Notes: generated from the sequence alone by a model not told the origin. A stretch of DNA of 64,000 nt from Hysterangium stoloniferum (GCA_015178975.1 WHVD01000002.1:682001-746000), one strand, 5' to 3'. Counted from the first letter of the stretch, positions 24,540 to 36,025 are shown. A program made the numbers and translations.

Positions 24540-25482
24540 TGTAACTATCTTATCAGACTATATTCCCCATTATTTTCTCTTATTTTCTACTATTTTTTAT
24601 ATAGTCTAATCCTTCAATTACACACATTTATTGTATTTCAAAGATCTATGTACGCCTGTGGTACATAGACCTTATGAGTGCTTACCTATTGTCAGACACT
24701 TTTACACCATAACCATGACTTGCCCAGACACCCTTTTTAGTGTCCTGCAAGGGGTGATTGGGGTATCATCTCAGCCCTCTTTAACAGCTTTGAACTTGAA
24801 CTTGCAATAACTAGATAAGTAAACACCAAATGTGGTGTTAGGAATGGAACAGAGCAGAGCGGAGTCCAAAACATTGACAGGTCATTTAACCATAATGGGA
24901 ATGGGGCTCAGTTAGAGTGCAGATGGGTTTGCCAGGCAGAGTCCAGTGACTGATGTGTGGGACAGGGTCAGAAATAAACAGATACAATGTGTGTGGGTCC
25001 TGGTGGGTATTCTGGTGACTGGTACATGAGATAACAGAGGTTGAGCATGGACAGGTCTGACGTCTGGATTCCTGCAGGTATTCCAGTAAACCGATAAATG
25101 GTGCATAAAGGGTGTGGTGCCTATGGGGTAGTTCCCAGAGTCTGATGGGTTTTCTGGTCATAACAATCTAGCTTCATACTGGACAGCTGAAGGTCAAATT
25201 ATCATTAGCTTCTACTCACATTTCACATTACTCCTATGATCTGCTCTCTTTCTAATTCATTACTTTGTTAACTTGCCCTTGGAATCGCACCATAAGGTCG
25301 ATTCTATTCTCCTGTGGTTGTCTTAGTTATCCTACAGTTACTTAAGTTCACTAAATTTATTTTACTACATATGTATATTGTACTTCAATAGTCAATATAT
25401 TATCATGTTGTACCTAGATTGTCAATATCCTTCATATACATATGTATGTATAGAGTGGTCAGAACTTCCATGACTCTTCACA
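24540..25482 (+). repeat. 3' LTR of E3 (LTR-C type), with a nested LTR-A fragment
   Basis: Starts TGTAAC directly after a purine-rich tract and ends ACTCTTCACA at 25,482, matching the 3' end of the LTR-C copies (GTCAGAACTTC...CTCTTCACA). A truncated LTR-A piece (24,808-25,165, ending GGTCATAACA) interrupts it. The base after 25,482 is TPR-coding sequence of the NLR gene, so this LTR marks the insertion breakpoint in that gene. Confidence 0.75.
24808..25165 (-). repeat. Truncated LTR-A fragment inside the E3 LTR
   Basis: Matches the distal half of LTR-A from the 'ataagtaaacaccaaa' block to the terminal TAACA. The other end is lost and no target duplication is visible. Confidence 0.75.
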
Positions 25483-26594
25483 CTGGCTGTCAGAGTGTCT
25501 GGGTGTTCAGTGCCTAGGATCTGTTCTGTGGCCTCCAGCACCTGCACCTCCAGTTGTTCTGCATCAGTCCATCTTCCCAGCTGACTATATATAACAGCCA
25601 AGTTGGCCCTGGCTCTCAGAGTGGCTGGGTGTTCAGTGCCTAGGATCTGCTCCCTGGCCTCCAACACTTGCACCTCCAGTTGTTCTGCATCAGTCCATCT
25701 GCCCAGCTAATGATATGTAACAGCCAAGTTGGCCCTGGCTGTCTGGGTGTTCAGTGCCTAGGATCTGCTCACTGGGCTCCAGCACCAGCACCTCCAGTTG
25801 TTCTGCATCAGTCCATCTGCCCAGCTGACAATATGTAACAGCCAAGTTGGCCCTGGCTGTCAGAGTGTCTGGGTGTTCAGTGCCTAGGATCTGCTCACTG
25901 GCCTCCAGCAACTGCACCTCCAGTTGTTCTGCACCAGTCCATCTTCCCAACTGATGATATGTGGCAGCCATGTTGGCCCTGGCTGTCAGAGTGTTTGGGT
26001 GTTCAGTGCCTAGGATCCACTCTCTGGCCTCCAACACCTGCACCTGCAGTTGTTCTGCATCAGTCCATTTGCCCAGCTGACTATATGTGCCAGCCAAGCT
26101 GGCCCTGGCTCTCAGAGGGTCTGGGTGTTCAGTGCCTAGGATCTGTTCCCTGGCCTCCAACACCTGCACCTCCAGTTGTTCTGCATCAGTCCATCTGCCC
26201 AGCTGATGATATGTAACAGCCAAGTTGGCCCTGGCTGTCAGAGTGTCTGGGGGTGTTCAGTGCCTAGGATCTGCTCACTGACCTCCAGCACCTGCACCTG
26301 CAGTTGTTCTCCATCAGTCCATCTGCCCAGCTGATGATATGTAATAGCCAAGTTGGCCCTGGCTGTCAGAGTTTCTGGGTGTTCAGTGCCTAGGATCCGC
26401 TCACTGGCCTCCAACACCTGCACCTCCAGTTGTTCTGCATCAGTCCATCTGCCCAGCTGATGATATGTAACAGCCAAGTTGGCCCTGGCTGTCAGAGTGT
26501 CTGGGTGTTCAGTGCCTAGGATCTGCTCCCTGTTTTCCACCACCTGTATCTGTAGCAATTCTGCATTGAACCATTTACCAGCCTGGGTGTACAC
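25483..26594 (-). repeat. 126-bp tandem TPR-coding units (about nine)
   Basis: Kinesin-light-chain-like TPR units, each with the pattern LGRWTDAEQLEVQVLEAREQ then ILGTEHPDTLTARANLAVTY. Units are nearly identical in DNA, so they were recently amplified or homogenised. Variation is concentrated at a few codons (for example the last residues before ILGTEHP and the Y-H-Q/Y-S-Q/Y-C-Q position). CpG is almost absent: I count one in 26,101-26,400. Confidence 0.92.
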
Positions 26595-29192
26595 ATTGGC
26601 TGATCTCTCTCACACATAATCATAATATCCCTCCTTCTTTGCCTTAGCCACACCCTAAATTGCAATAACATGAGGCAGCAGTTCTTGTCTCAATAAAATG
26701 ACATTCATTGTATCAGATCCATTGATGCTGCCTACTATCAATGCCCTTGCTGCATAATAATGTAGTGTATCACCTTCTCCTAGTGCTTGAGATCTTATCC
26801 ACATTTGTATCATTGGATACATTGTCCATGAATATGAATATTGTGCAGCAGGGTCTCTAGTCAGAAGTGAATAATCACAGAGGACTTGCATGGCTATTCT
26901 GAATTTTAGACTTTCCCACTGTCTATCACTATTGCATCTGAGTAGCTGAGCTGGAAGATCAGATGAAGTGGTTTGCAACTTCTCATCATATGTATTTGCT
27001 GGTGGGAATTCTGCAGCTTGTTTGAAAATGCTTTCCATGATGTTTTGGTGATGAAAATATCCCAGAACTTTCAAAACAAACAATGCATCTTGTACACCTT
27101 TCATTGATATGGCCTGCTTTTCAATCAGATCATATGACAGCCTTAAAGTACTATAAACACTGTGATTATATCCAAATGCCCCTTTCATTGATGGGTTGTC
27201 TGCATCAAAAATATCTGTGTGATATTTTTCATGCATCATTAGATACTCTGTAACTCCACAGAGTCCAGTTGAAATAGCTGCTCCAGCAATATCTATTGCA
27301 AGAGGTAAGAAGCCAAGTTGAGTAACAATCATCTTTAACAATTCCTTTGAGATAGTATTTGATTTCTTGTCAAACTTAGCTGCAGCTTGAAAGAGGGCAA
27401 GTGCTTGATCACTCTCCATTGAGAGAACCTCCAATGAGTCTGTGACATGGCTAGCCAATCCAGGATTACGGCTAGTGATTAAGACATAAATTTGGCAAGT
27501 CTGTTCCAAATATTCTTTAACAGCTCCATCCATTCCATCAGCATTATCAAAGATAATGAGACATTTCTTTTTAGTGGCTGTAAGCCAGCTCAAAACTGAC
27601 TCTTGAGACTTTTCAATGCCCTTGGATTTGGCTTCAGGATCATTAGCAATACTTGAAATCCCTTTTATCAAAGTTTCTGCATTTGTGCCATCTATCCAGA
27701 ATATCCTCCAGAAGTGACTTAATACTCTACTGTAAGTGTTGGTAAGGAAAAACAAAGCATTACCCGCTTACCAGTCATTGCTAACCAGCTCTTCAATGAA
27801 TTTCAAACAAATCTGAGTTTTGCCAACTCCTCCCATACCATACAAAAGGAAATGATTCCACATTGGGTGGGAGTGGTCAGGAGCAAAGAAACTTCTGAGT
27901 TTTGACAGATATTTCTCCTGTCCCACAAACCTTGGACTAGAACAGTGCTTGGACATGTATATAGGTCCTTGGGAGTTGTGATCTGTTTAATAATGTTAGT
28001 CTCTGTATGTCTATTGATGGTAACACTGACCATTTTGTTGATTTAATTTAATTTACCGGGCATCAACTGTCGCTGGAGCTTTCTTAATCATATCTTGCAC
28101 AGCACAAAGTACAGACTTGTAGTCATCATCGTCGACCGACTGAAATTTGGACATCCCAGTGTGATCCTTATGCATGCTTATTGGTTCTATGTTCACAGCC
28201 CCAGGCAAGATGGCAGATGCTTTGGGAACAATCTACATGTCCGCTGTAATTTAGCCCTTTTGCAAGGTATATCCTCAAACTCACAATTGCAGAACTATGG
28301 ACAGGGAGACTAGTTGGTAAAGTTTCATAGAAAAACTTCATGTGAAAATGGGCGGTGATGGCATTAAAATGGGAGATTTGTTGCTGTAATGGCTCAGAGT
28401 TAGTGGTTAAATACTTCAACAAGATATTGTTTGGCCGGCTGCATAGCGAAAATGGCAGCATGTCTATGCCCTGGTGGGGTGTACCAAGGAAGACAATACC
28501 ATATGTTGATAAATGTATCCATTTTCGTGGCATGAGATGCCCTTCATGGGCAACATTTGCTTCTATTAAGGCCTGTTCCCAAGCATGAGTGAAACGTAGG
28601 AGACAGACTTTTTTTCATTATGAGGTGACGTACACTCTTAAGAATAATGCCACCTAGGCTATGCGCAATGAAGATTATTGGGCGGTCCTACGGAAAATAG
28701 GAAACAATCATCAGTACGCAAGACAAACAACAGTGATTATCAGTCAGTGAACCTTAGTTTCTCCTGTTTCCCTAGACATGGAAAGTTTTGCAAGGAAGTC
28801 CTGTGCATGACCATGTAGAGTCTGCTTAGACAATGAACTATTTGTGTAAGCATCGTAACCATACGACAAAATGCGCGCTTCAGGTATAGTGTGTGGGAGA
28901 AAGTCCCGGAGCCAGAGCTTCCCATTATCGGCAGTCCATGATTCTTCGCGATGCCCATCGAACCCATGAATAGCGACAATACTATATATGCGAAGAATAT
29001 TAGGAATCGGAAACTGATATGTTGGAGCTCGATCACTCACTCGACAATAGGGGTTGTCCCTGGTACAAGTACTTTAATTCCAAAACCGGGATCATTGTAT
29101 GTTTCCCCCGGTTTGTTCATGACATGAAGGGAGTTAGCACTTGTTACTTTGCTTTTGGCAAAACGATGGCACAGCTTTGAAAAAAACGGCAT
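25483..29192 (-). pseudogene. Fungal NLR: alpha/beta-hydrolase, NB-ARC, TPR array (broken)
   Basis: STAND-type receptor of the kind thought to act in non-self recognition and cell death in fungi (family knowledge). Start chosen at 29,192 (MPFFSKLCHRF). Hydrolase domain: VDIVAIHGFDGHREESW, nucleophile elbow IAHSLGGIILKS, then GIVFLGTPHQG. Introns fit well at 29,040-28,982, 28,752-28,688, 28,633-28,573, 28,284-28,233 and 27,771-27,730; the join between hydrolase and NB domain (about 28,060-27,960) is unclear. NB-ARC: P-loop GMGGVGKTQ, Walker B CLIIFDNAD, LITSRNPG, LGFLPLAI. Then about nine 42-residue TPR units. Breaks: in-frame TAG (26,655-26,657) and TGA (26,610-26,612), both explicable as C to T; a 2-bp gain near 26,250; an 8-bp loss near 25,750. 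The 3' end is cut by the E3 LTR. Confidence 0.88.
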
Positions 29193-29360
29193 GTTGAGAT
29201 GTATGGTAGTAGTAGAGAGTATTTGCAACTAATAATTATCAGCTCCGGAATGATCCGGACATCAACTCCACCTATTATTTATTGTCAATCAAAATATTTC
29301 CCAACGTGTGACCTAAAATGTGACAGCTGAGTCTCCAAACCGGGCTCTTTACCCTAACAG

Positions 29361-30160
29361 ACGTGTTCTCAAGGCCATCACCTTGTGTTCCAGTGGTCCC
29401 CAGTGAGTTCAACCTGTCCCCTCTGTTTTCTATGCTAACTGACTCTTTTCTGAGGCTGTCATCACGTTTTCCAGGTTTCTCAGTGCATCCAAACCATATC
29501 CCTTCTTCCTAATCCAACACACGTGTTCTCAAGGCCATCACTTCGTGTTCCAGTGGTCCCCAGTAAGTTCAACCCATCCTCTCTGTTTTCTATGCTAACT
29601 GACTCTTTTCTGAGGCTGTCATCACGTTTTCCAGGTTTCTCAGTGCGTCCAAACCATATCCCTTCTTCCTAATCTAACACACGTGTTCTCAATGCCATCA
29701 CTTCGTGTTCCAGTGGTCCCAAGTAAGTTCAACCCATCCTCTCTGTTTTCTATGCTAACTGACTCTTTTCTGAGGCTGTCATCACGTTTTCCAGGTTTCT
29801 CAGTGCATCCAAACCATATCCCTTCTTCCTAATCTAACACACGTGTTCTCAATGCCATCACTTCGTGTTCCAGTGGTCCCCAGTAAGTTCAACCCATCCT
29901 CTCTGTTTTCTATGCTAACTGACTCTTTTCTGAGGCTGTCATCACGTTTTCCAGGTTTCTCAGTGCATCCAAACCATATCCCTTCTTCCTAATCTAACAC
30001 ACATGTTCTCAAGGCCATCACTTCGTGTTCCAGTGGTCCCCAGTAAGTTCAACCCATCCTCTCTGTTTTCTATGCTAACTGACTCTTTTCTGAGGCTGTC
30101 ATCACGTTTTCCAGGTTTCTCAGTGCATCCAAACCATATCCCCTCTCCCTAATCTAACAC
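29361..30160. repeat. Five tandem 160-bp units inside the Harbinger element
   Basis: Unit starts at 29,361, 29,521, 29,681, 29,841 and 30,001, exact period 160 bp, each opening with ACGTGTTCTC (ACATGTTCTC in the last) and differing by a few bases. Non-coding, pyrimidine-rich on the plus strand. It lies between the left terminal repeat and ORF1, i.e. in the subterminal zone where transposases often bind (inference). Confidence 0.95.
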
Positions 30161-30191
30161 GCGTCTGCAAGGTCCACATATTCTGAGTGCC

Positions 30192-31455
30192 ATGTCCTAC
30201 CAATTCAGGACCGTGTCGCCTTCTGACTTCTATCACACTTCCCTTCTCTCGCCCTCACCTCCTCTCCCATCATCACATGTGATGCCCCTCACGCCCACAC
30301 TCCCATCTTCAAAACGTGCAAGATACTTATCTGAAGCATCCAACATGCAGGTCCCACACCCCCATAGTCCCATGAATGTGGATACCCCCATATGCCCTCT
30401 TCCCCCCAACTCCTCTTCCATGGTCAACGCCCCCCAACTGGTCACTCTGGTCAGGTCATCTCCACGCCATCGCCAGGTCACTTCAGTCACATTATCTCCA
30501 CGAGTGTTTGAAGGTGAGTCAGACACTGGCATTTTCACTGATGGCAGCAAGGATGCCTCTTCACCCACCAAGAAGAGGACACAACGACGCAAGCCCAGGG
30601 AGGAGTTCACGACCAATGACCTCAAAGCACTTTTGAGTGCAGTTCTAAATGTCAACCCCTGGATGTGCACGCGTGGGGAGTCAAAGGACAAGTGGCAGGA
30701 GGTGTCAGTTTTGGTCAAACAGGCTAATGCGTGTGAGGGACGTTCAGCTGATACACTGAAAAACAAGGTGTACAGTCTCTTGAAAGCTGTTGAGGTGTGT
30801 TTTTTTTTTTCTTTATGTATTTTATTTAACAACTCTATTAGACTCGAGGTGTTAGCACACGGAATTCTCTCACTCGTGATGCAGGTCTTTTCACTGCCAT
30901 CTCAGGTCATTTGGATTCTGTGGCAGCTCTCAAAAAACTGGTGGAGGAAACAAGGGAATCTGATCATGAGAAAGTGAAACTGGTATGTTGTTCTTGATAT
31001 TATATCTTTATTCTACTCACTTTTTTTAGGCAGCCGAAGCTCAGAAGACTGCTGGCTTGAACTTGCGCGATGCAATGATGAAGGGCCATTCACGCCGATC
31101 CCTGAAGAAGCGCACTTAGGACAATCTTTTTTCGGCCACAGGGCATTCTGACATAGCACAGGAAGACTCCTCTGGCTCTGGCATATCAATGTTGACAAGC
31201 CGACACACTTCGAAGAGCAAAAAACGCCGTGAAGACACACTCGAATCAATTATCGGCCTCATTCGTACTTCAGTGGATGCGAGGGAGGTTATGATCAGTG
31301 AGCAATGCAAGCAGACAGAAGCGTTCGTTCTGGAGGCACGTGCAGCACGAGAGGAGGCGCATGCAGCACGAGAGGAGGCACATGCAGCACAACTTGCCAG
31401 TGATGAGATTGCGAAGTCACTCATTGATGTGTTGAGACAAGGGTTGTTGGGATGA
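30192..31455 (+). CDS. Harbinger ORF1: Myb/SANT-like DNA-binding protein
   Basis: Accessory protein typical of PIF/Harbinger elements, which helps the transposase bind DNA and enter the nucleus (family knowledge). Three exons fit: 30,192-30,794, 30,842-30,982 and 31,030-31,455, with clean GT-AG introns of 47 bp each. Exon 1 has a Ser/Pro-rich leader, a basic patch (TKKRTQRRKPREEF) and a helical domain (TTNDLKALLSAVLNVNPW, then KDKWQEVSVLV and RSADTLKNKVYSLLKAVE) like a trihelix/SANT fold. The last exon ends in an Ala/Glu-rich coiled coil with repeated AREEAHA. One in-frame TAG follows KKRT near 31,117; it may be a decay mutation or the true end of a shorter protein. Confidence 0.72.
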
Positions 31456-31582
31456 TGTTTGTTTTTCTCCATTTTCTTGTGATTTTATCATAGTCGGTTT
31501 TCTCAATAATATTTTGTATACAAAAAAGATAAAAGAAACTTGTTTTCTTGTGAGGAATACAATGGAATACAACAGAGTAAAA

Positions 31583-32852
31583 TTAATCATGAAAATATAT
31601 ATCTACAGTTGGCGGCATGCAACCATAACGAATAGATGTTTGATTCGGAGTGAGACATGCATGGGCATTGCACAATAGGACACCAATGCGATACATTGTT
31701 CCACACTGTGTCTCCAATATCTTCTGCTTCGCAACTGAATTGAGAAATGGCCAGTCCTGAAGGACGAGGCCAAATCCATGCTCCACTGAAATGCGCACCC
31801 TACCCATTGCCGTGTTCCATGCACACTGTTCTTCAGAGAGTGGTGCAACTGCAGTGTATGAGCTCACCATGATTGGACTTGTGCCATATGCCGAATCTCC
31901 ATAGATCTGAAAGTATCGGCGCTCAGGGGGGTCATCTAAAGTCGATCCTGGTTGGATCGCCTTCTGCTCTAACATCGCTAGGAGCCCGCTCTCAGCTAGA
32001 ACTCCCACATCATTTTGAGGGGCATGAAATGGTCCGCTGAGATGTACCATTAGCCCGTTGGGGGCTACAATGCCTTGGAACTTCATGCCGTGGCACTTCT
32101 TGTAGCCAGTGTACACAAGCTCCTGAAATTCGCCTGGTCGACAGGTGGGACGGATTGTGCAATCGATGAAGCCGAATATTGTAGATGTGGGTGCTCCAAA
32201 GTTATGAATGGCTTCGGCATATTCTTGAAGACGATCCGGGTTGACAACCCCTTCTGTATCCCAGTCTAGTAGATGATCCCACCGGTTGTTGAGAAATTTC
32301 ACTGTGGAGTTGATGAGATCAGAGATGACACCCTGCGACAAGTTATATTTGGCAGATAGAGCCCACTGGTCCTCTGGGCTACGCAATCGTGCACAAAGAA
32401 GTGTGAACGCCTCGACAGCAGTGGCTTTGTTGCAGTTAGGAGTGATAAGGGGATCTGGGATCTCAAGGATTTGGCTCAATAGTATGAGCTCATCTGCTGT
32501 GAATCTATATAAATACGTTAGCAATGGTCATCAAATCAAAAAATATCCATATGCACCTGAATGCCCAAAGACACCCCAACTGCCCAAGCCTGTTCAGATA
32601 GTCCACAGTAATCCTCTCTCCTCCCTGATCTGGCCGAGGTTGTTGCTTGGGTAGTGCAGAAATGGTTGCAAGAGTTGCAACATTGGCTGCATCGTCAAGT
32701 TGGAGTTGGATAGTGGGGAACAAAATGGGTGATGCAGTGAGAGGCTGTGCTGTGCAACGTTGGATAAAGACATTGGCAATAGTACTTGGCAATGAGGCCT
32801 TCTGTCGCCTGGAGAGTGTTTTTCTCAATGGTCTTGACTGCGTGACAGACAT
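31583..32852 (-). CDS. Harbinger transposase (DDE_4 type), apparently intact
   Basis: Two exons, 32,852-32,557 and 32,504-31,583, with a 52-bp GT-AG intron (32,556-32,505) restore a 405-residue protein without any stop. Helix-turn-helix region (WALSAKYNLSQGVISDLINS) precedes the catalytic core: Asp in FGFIDCTIRPTCRP, Asp in FQIYGDSAYGTSP, Glu in RISVEHGFGLVLQDWP. This D-D-E arrangement with the GDSAYG and VEHGFG blocks is the DDE_4 signature of Harbinger elements. Convergent with ORF1, with 127 bp between their ends. The element may be mobile or only recently silenced. Confidence 0.9.
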
Positions 32853-32962
32853 AATTATGCTACAACTAATGTTGAATACTAAGTACCACAGGCGCCAATA
32901 TTATCCAACATAATATCGGATCAAAAAATGCTAATATATATTAGTTGCAAATACTCTCTAGT

Positions 32963-33393
32963 AAGTGAGCGCCAAGGACGCATGGCAGGACATGTGATAG
33001 GTCACCCGCGACTTGCTTCTCTGTACCCACGGTGCACAGCCTAGTAGCTTGTTAGTGTGTTTTACGTTGGTTAGGGTCGAAGATCGACCCTGATAGATAT
33101 GTGCGGTGCTTTGTTCCTCAACACAAGAACACCGTTCGAACTGGGCATTACACATATAGACCACATATCAATAGAATAATTTCCACAAGGATGGGGCGCG
33201 TGCAGAGTAAGTGCAACAAGCTCTACATGTACTAGGAACATTAATGTCAAAGGGATAGAGGGATATGGGCACAACTAGCTCTGTGTGTCAAAACGGTTTC
33301 CAGAGTTGGTAGGAAGTTTTTTCCTTCGATTTTTGATTTCACACTGTTATATCCAAGACTGAGTCGGAATTAAAGAAGGGACCCTCGTCCAAG
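32963..33393. other. No gene seen; displaced upstream region of the NLR gene
   Basis: About 430 bp of CpG-containing, non-repetitive sequence between the Harbinger element and duplication R1. By position it should hold the original promoter of the NLR gene. I see no TATA box in a convincing place. Confidence 0.4.
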
Positions 33394-36025
33394 CTTTGAC
33401 ATCAGTGGCAAACCTCCTGACCTCGTAGACGTTCTCGAGCCATTTGCTCACCCATCTTTCCGCGACAAAGAAAGTATGTCCTTATAGTTTAGACTGCATG
33501 TATGGCTTCTGATGTTTTCGCAGAGACTCTCGGGCCTGTCTTAGTTGACCCAGTGAGGAACGGATGGCCATATCTTTACGGGAATATACAACCTACCCTC
33601 CTTGCAACGTTTTAAGGCCTCGATGATTGAATTTCAATGTACCATACAGTGTGAAGATTCGAGACCATACTGTTTATCCGCTTCTGGTGTGGGACGCCTG
33701 GAACAATCGTTATACCAGATCTAATCCCACCAGAGCAGCACCACAGGACCCACAAATATGTTTCTCTGAGTACGGTTCATTTAACGTCGGACAAGATTAT
33801 GATTCCAATTCATTTTCTAGTTTCTGGTCACACGCATACGTGCCAGCCTGTACAAGATGAGATTGCAGGAAATATTCAGATTCATTCTCACTTTCATATC
33901 TGGTCGGGGCTTTCTATATAGTCTTGTGGTCGTACAAGAAAGACATCATTACCACCGACCCTTAGCATTTCAAGTTTAACTCTTCCTACCAGCAAAAACT
34001 GAGAAGCAATGTGAAGATACGAATTTTGTCATCCAGCTTCGTCTAATTCGGACTATCTCTGTGCGAGGAGCTGTATGGTTGGTAGTGGGAGAGCGTCAGC
34101 TCTCCGCGTATGCGTGTGAAGACTCGCCGCTCGGGAGGGCGGGTTTCCTTGTTGATTTACAACTTTGGCTCTACTATTCCGCTATATTCACTCGTTTCCA
34201 TTAATTCTAACAATGATGTTTGCTTTACTACTACTGTCATCAACCTGAGGGCGAGGGTGGGTCGGTAAACTAATTAGATAAACTTTAATGTGAATGTGAA
34301 GACGTCAGTGAACGAATTTTTTAAAAGACAGCGAATAGACCGAGTCTTCGTAAGAGAAACAAAGGCGGATGAAACTCCTTAGGCTGCTTGGGTCGCTTAC
34401 ATAAACTGTATTACATACGCAAAAAGCTTTCCACTGTACACAATCTGGTGAGCCTTCTCTTCCTTATCTTTTCATAAGTGGATCGCAGGATGGACATCGA
34501 AGTATACAGCAGCATGGACGCTTTGAAATGCAAGTCCTGACCATATCCCAGGATCTTCGCACCTCCAGTGGTCATGGTCTTTGAATGTCGCATTTTCTTC
34601 CACGGATACTCTACAGGCTGTACACATCTCTGGAACATTCGCACAGTACGATCTACGGCTTGATCAACGCGACAGTGACTCAAAGCCCTCATCCCTTTAT
34701 TATACAAACCTCTTGATGCTGTGCCTCGTCACAATGACTTGGAAGCCCAAGAATGACATTGCGTTCGTGGCGGACAAGCAGGAGGAGGAAGAAGTGCCTT
34801 TTGACGACTTGTGAGTTTCTTATGATGTATCGCTAGCCTTCGTGTCGCTAACATCTTTATCTTAGTCCTCCGCCCTTCGCTCTAACGAAGGCGACTTCAG
34901 GTCCTATTTAGGAATTGACTATTGGAACAAAGCCTTTGTCAGATTTTGGTTTTGATACCGGGACGATGGGGAGACGTGCTTGGTACTGAATCGAATATGC
35001 ATGGGGTAGACGTTTGCGAAATCAACGCAAAGGTACGCCGCTTTCTCCTCATTTTGGCGCTCTTTATTATGAACCATTATACATCCAGAGAGCCGCTGAA
35101 GAAGGCCAAAGTAGCGCAGCAAGAGTCTGGGAAGTTATGGCTGGACTCCTATATGTCGAACCGAAGACAGTCATCCTAGAAGACGAAGACACTGCTTACA
35201 CACCTCTAACACTGAGCAAAGAGGACACTACCGTTGTGGGGACCCTCCCTCTCCTAGACAATCACGCCACGCACGGTCATCTGCAATCTAGCCTCCACTC
35301 GAGCCCGCATGCCAGCCCTCGTTTTGCCCGTATCCACCTATCCGCCCATCCCGACCCTTCATCGCCACGCCTGACCCCCTGACCCTCTCCTCGTGCTAAC
35401 CCAATCGTTCTTCCATCTGAGCCACAAACATTGCCGGTGTCCATGTATGACGCGTCTATCTCTAGCGTGGGTATATGTCCGTTTCTGCCATACACTGGCG
35501 GCGGCGCGCTGGATGACTCGGACAGCGAGAGCGGAAGTGATAACAATGACGAGGACGTCAATGGTAGTGGGAGTGTAGGAAAGGCCATCCTAGTAGGTGA
35601 CGGACGCGGACGTATCAAATTGGAGAGACGCGTAGAATATCATCGTTATTCATGGAGTCCTCACCTGCTAAACGCCGCTCTTCAACATCCTTGACAAACC
35701 TGCACGCATCATCGAACTTTTCACCCTCGCCTTGCACCACCTCGTACGCCCGGCGCATCCCCGCTCAACCAGCCGCTCCCGTTCGCACTTCAGCCGGGCG
35801 ATACGCAAGGGCCGACCAAGCCCCAGTCCGCTCTCGAAAAGCATCGTGCAGCTTCGCGAAGGATCACCCGACAGCCATCTCGCGAGCGGCGAGCGTAGCA
35901 ATGGGGAACACGACGACGAAGACAAAACTCAGAGTTGGGTTCTGGATCGGGTTCTGGATCAGGCTCGGAGTCAGGCGGACCTTCGCCTCCCACATCACCG
36001 ACACTTGTCCGTTCTCGCGAGTCTG
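33394..36025 (+). pseudogene. R1: truncated duplicate of an Rtc1/WDR24-like gene
   Basis: Direct duplicate of R2 (36,418 onward), starting at ctttgacatcagtggcaaac and losing homology after gttctcgcgagtct at about 36,025, so it lacks the zinc-binding C-terminus. Recognisable pieces: a stretch ending FVADKQEEEEVPFDD (about 34,735-34,810), the VCEINAKV helix (about 35,008-35,032), SAARVWEVMAGLLYVEPKTV (about 35,112-35,172) and a Ser-rich linker (35,430-36,020). The pieces lie in different frames and stops intervene. CpG-rich (21 CpGs in 35,701-35,880). Upstream parts (33,394-34,560) gave no readable domain. Confidence 0.6.

Larger units (their letters stand above)
10055..25482 (+). mobile_element. 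E3: second Ty3/gypsy chromovirus fossil, split by nested insertions
   Basis: Remains of a different chromovirus lineage. Visible parts: RNase H/integrase linker (about 10,200-10,440), integrase zinc region (about 10,560-10,740), integrase core (about 11,060-11,530; HHPQTDGQTE motif), integrase C-terminal part (about 11,700-11,950) and a chromodomain (about 12,010-12,170). A long 3' stretch follows (12,200-14,538, 15,391-15,691, 24,493-24,539), ending in a purine-rich tract (ggtgggcaggga) beside the 3' LTR (24,540-25,482). The 5' half is missing. A solo LTR-A and the whole of E2 lie inside it. A non-coding interruption of about 270 bp (10,770-11,040) separates the two integrase parts. Heavily broken. 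Its right edge cuts the NLR gene. Confidence 0.82.
29214..32959. mobile_element. PIF/Harbinger-type DNA transposon, 3.75 kb
   Basis: Terminal inverted repeats AGAGAGTATTTGCAACTAATA (29,214-29,234; complement at 32,939-32,959). Flanks read AGT on both sides (29,211-29,213 and 32,960-32,962), a 3-bp duplication as expected for the superfamily; TA as a 2-bp duplication with slightly shorter repeats cannot be excluded. Cargo: a 5 x 160-bp tandem repeat, a plus-strand Myb/SANT-like ORF and a convergent minus-strand DDE transposase. It landed in the promoter of the NLR gene, 21 bp from its ATG, so the sequence beyond 32,963 is the former NLR upstream region. Confidence 0.9.

Noticed and set aside
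29193-29228. Upstream in-frame extension of the NLR protein to 29,228
   Set aside because: It would need a TTG start and runs into the Harbinger terminal repeat. The ATG at 29,192 fits the family better.
29361-30160. Regular repeat array considered as CRISPR
   Set aside because: The whole 160-bp unit repeats without variable spacers, it lies in a eukaryotic transposon, and no cas-like gene is present.
30233-30832. Long minus-strand open frame opposite Harbinger ORF1
   Set aside because: It mirrors the codon pattern of the plus-strand exon, which has a clear domain and introns. Treated as a shadow.
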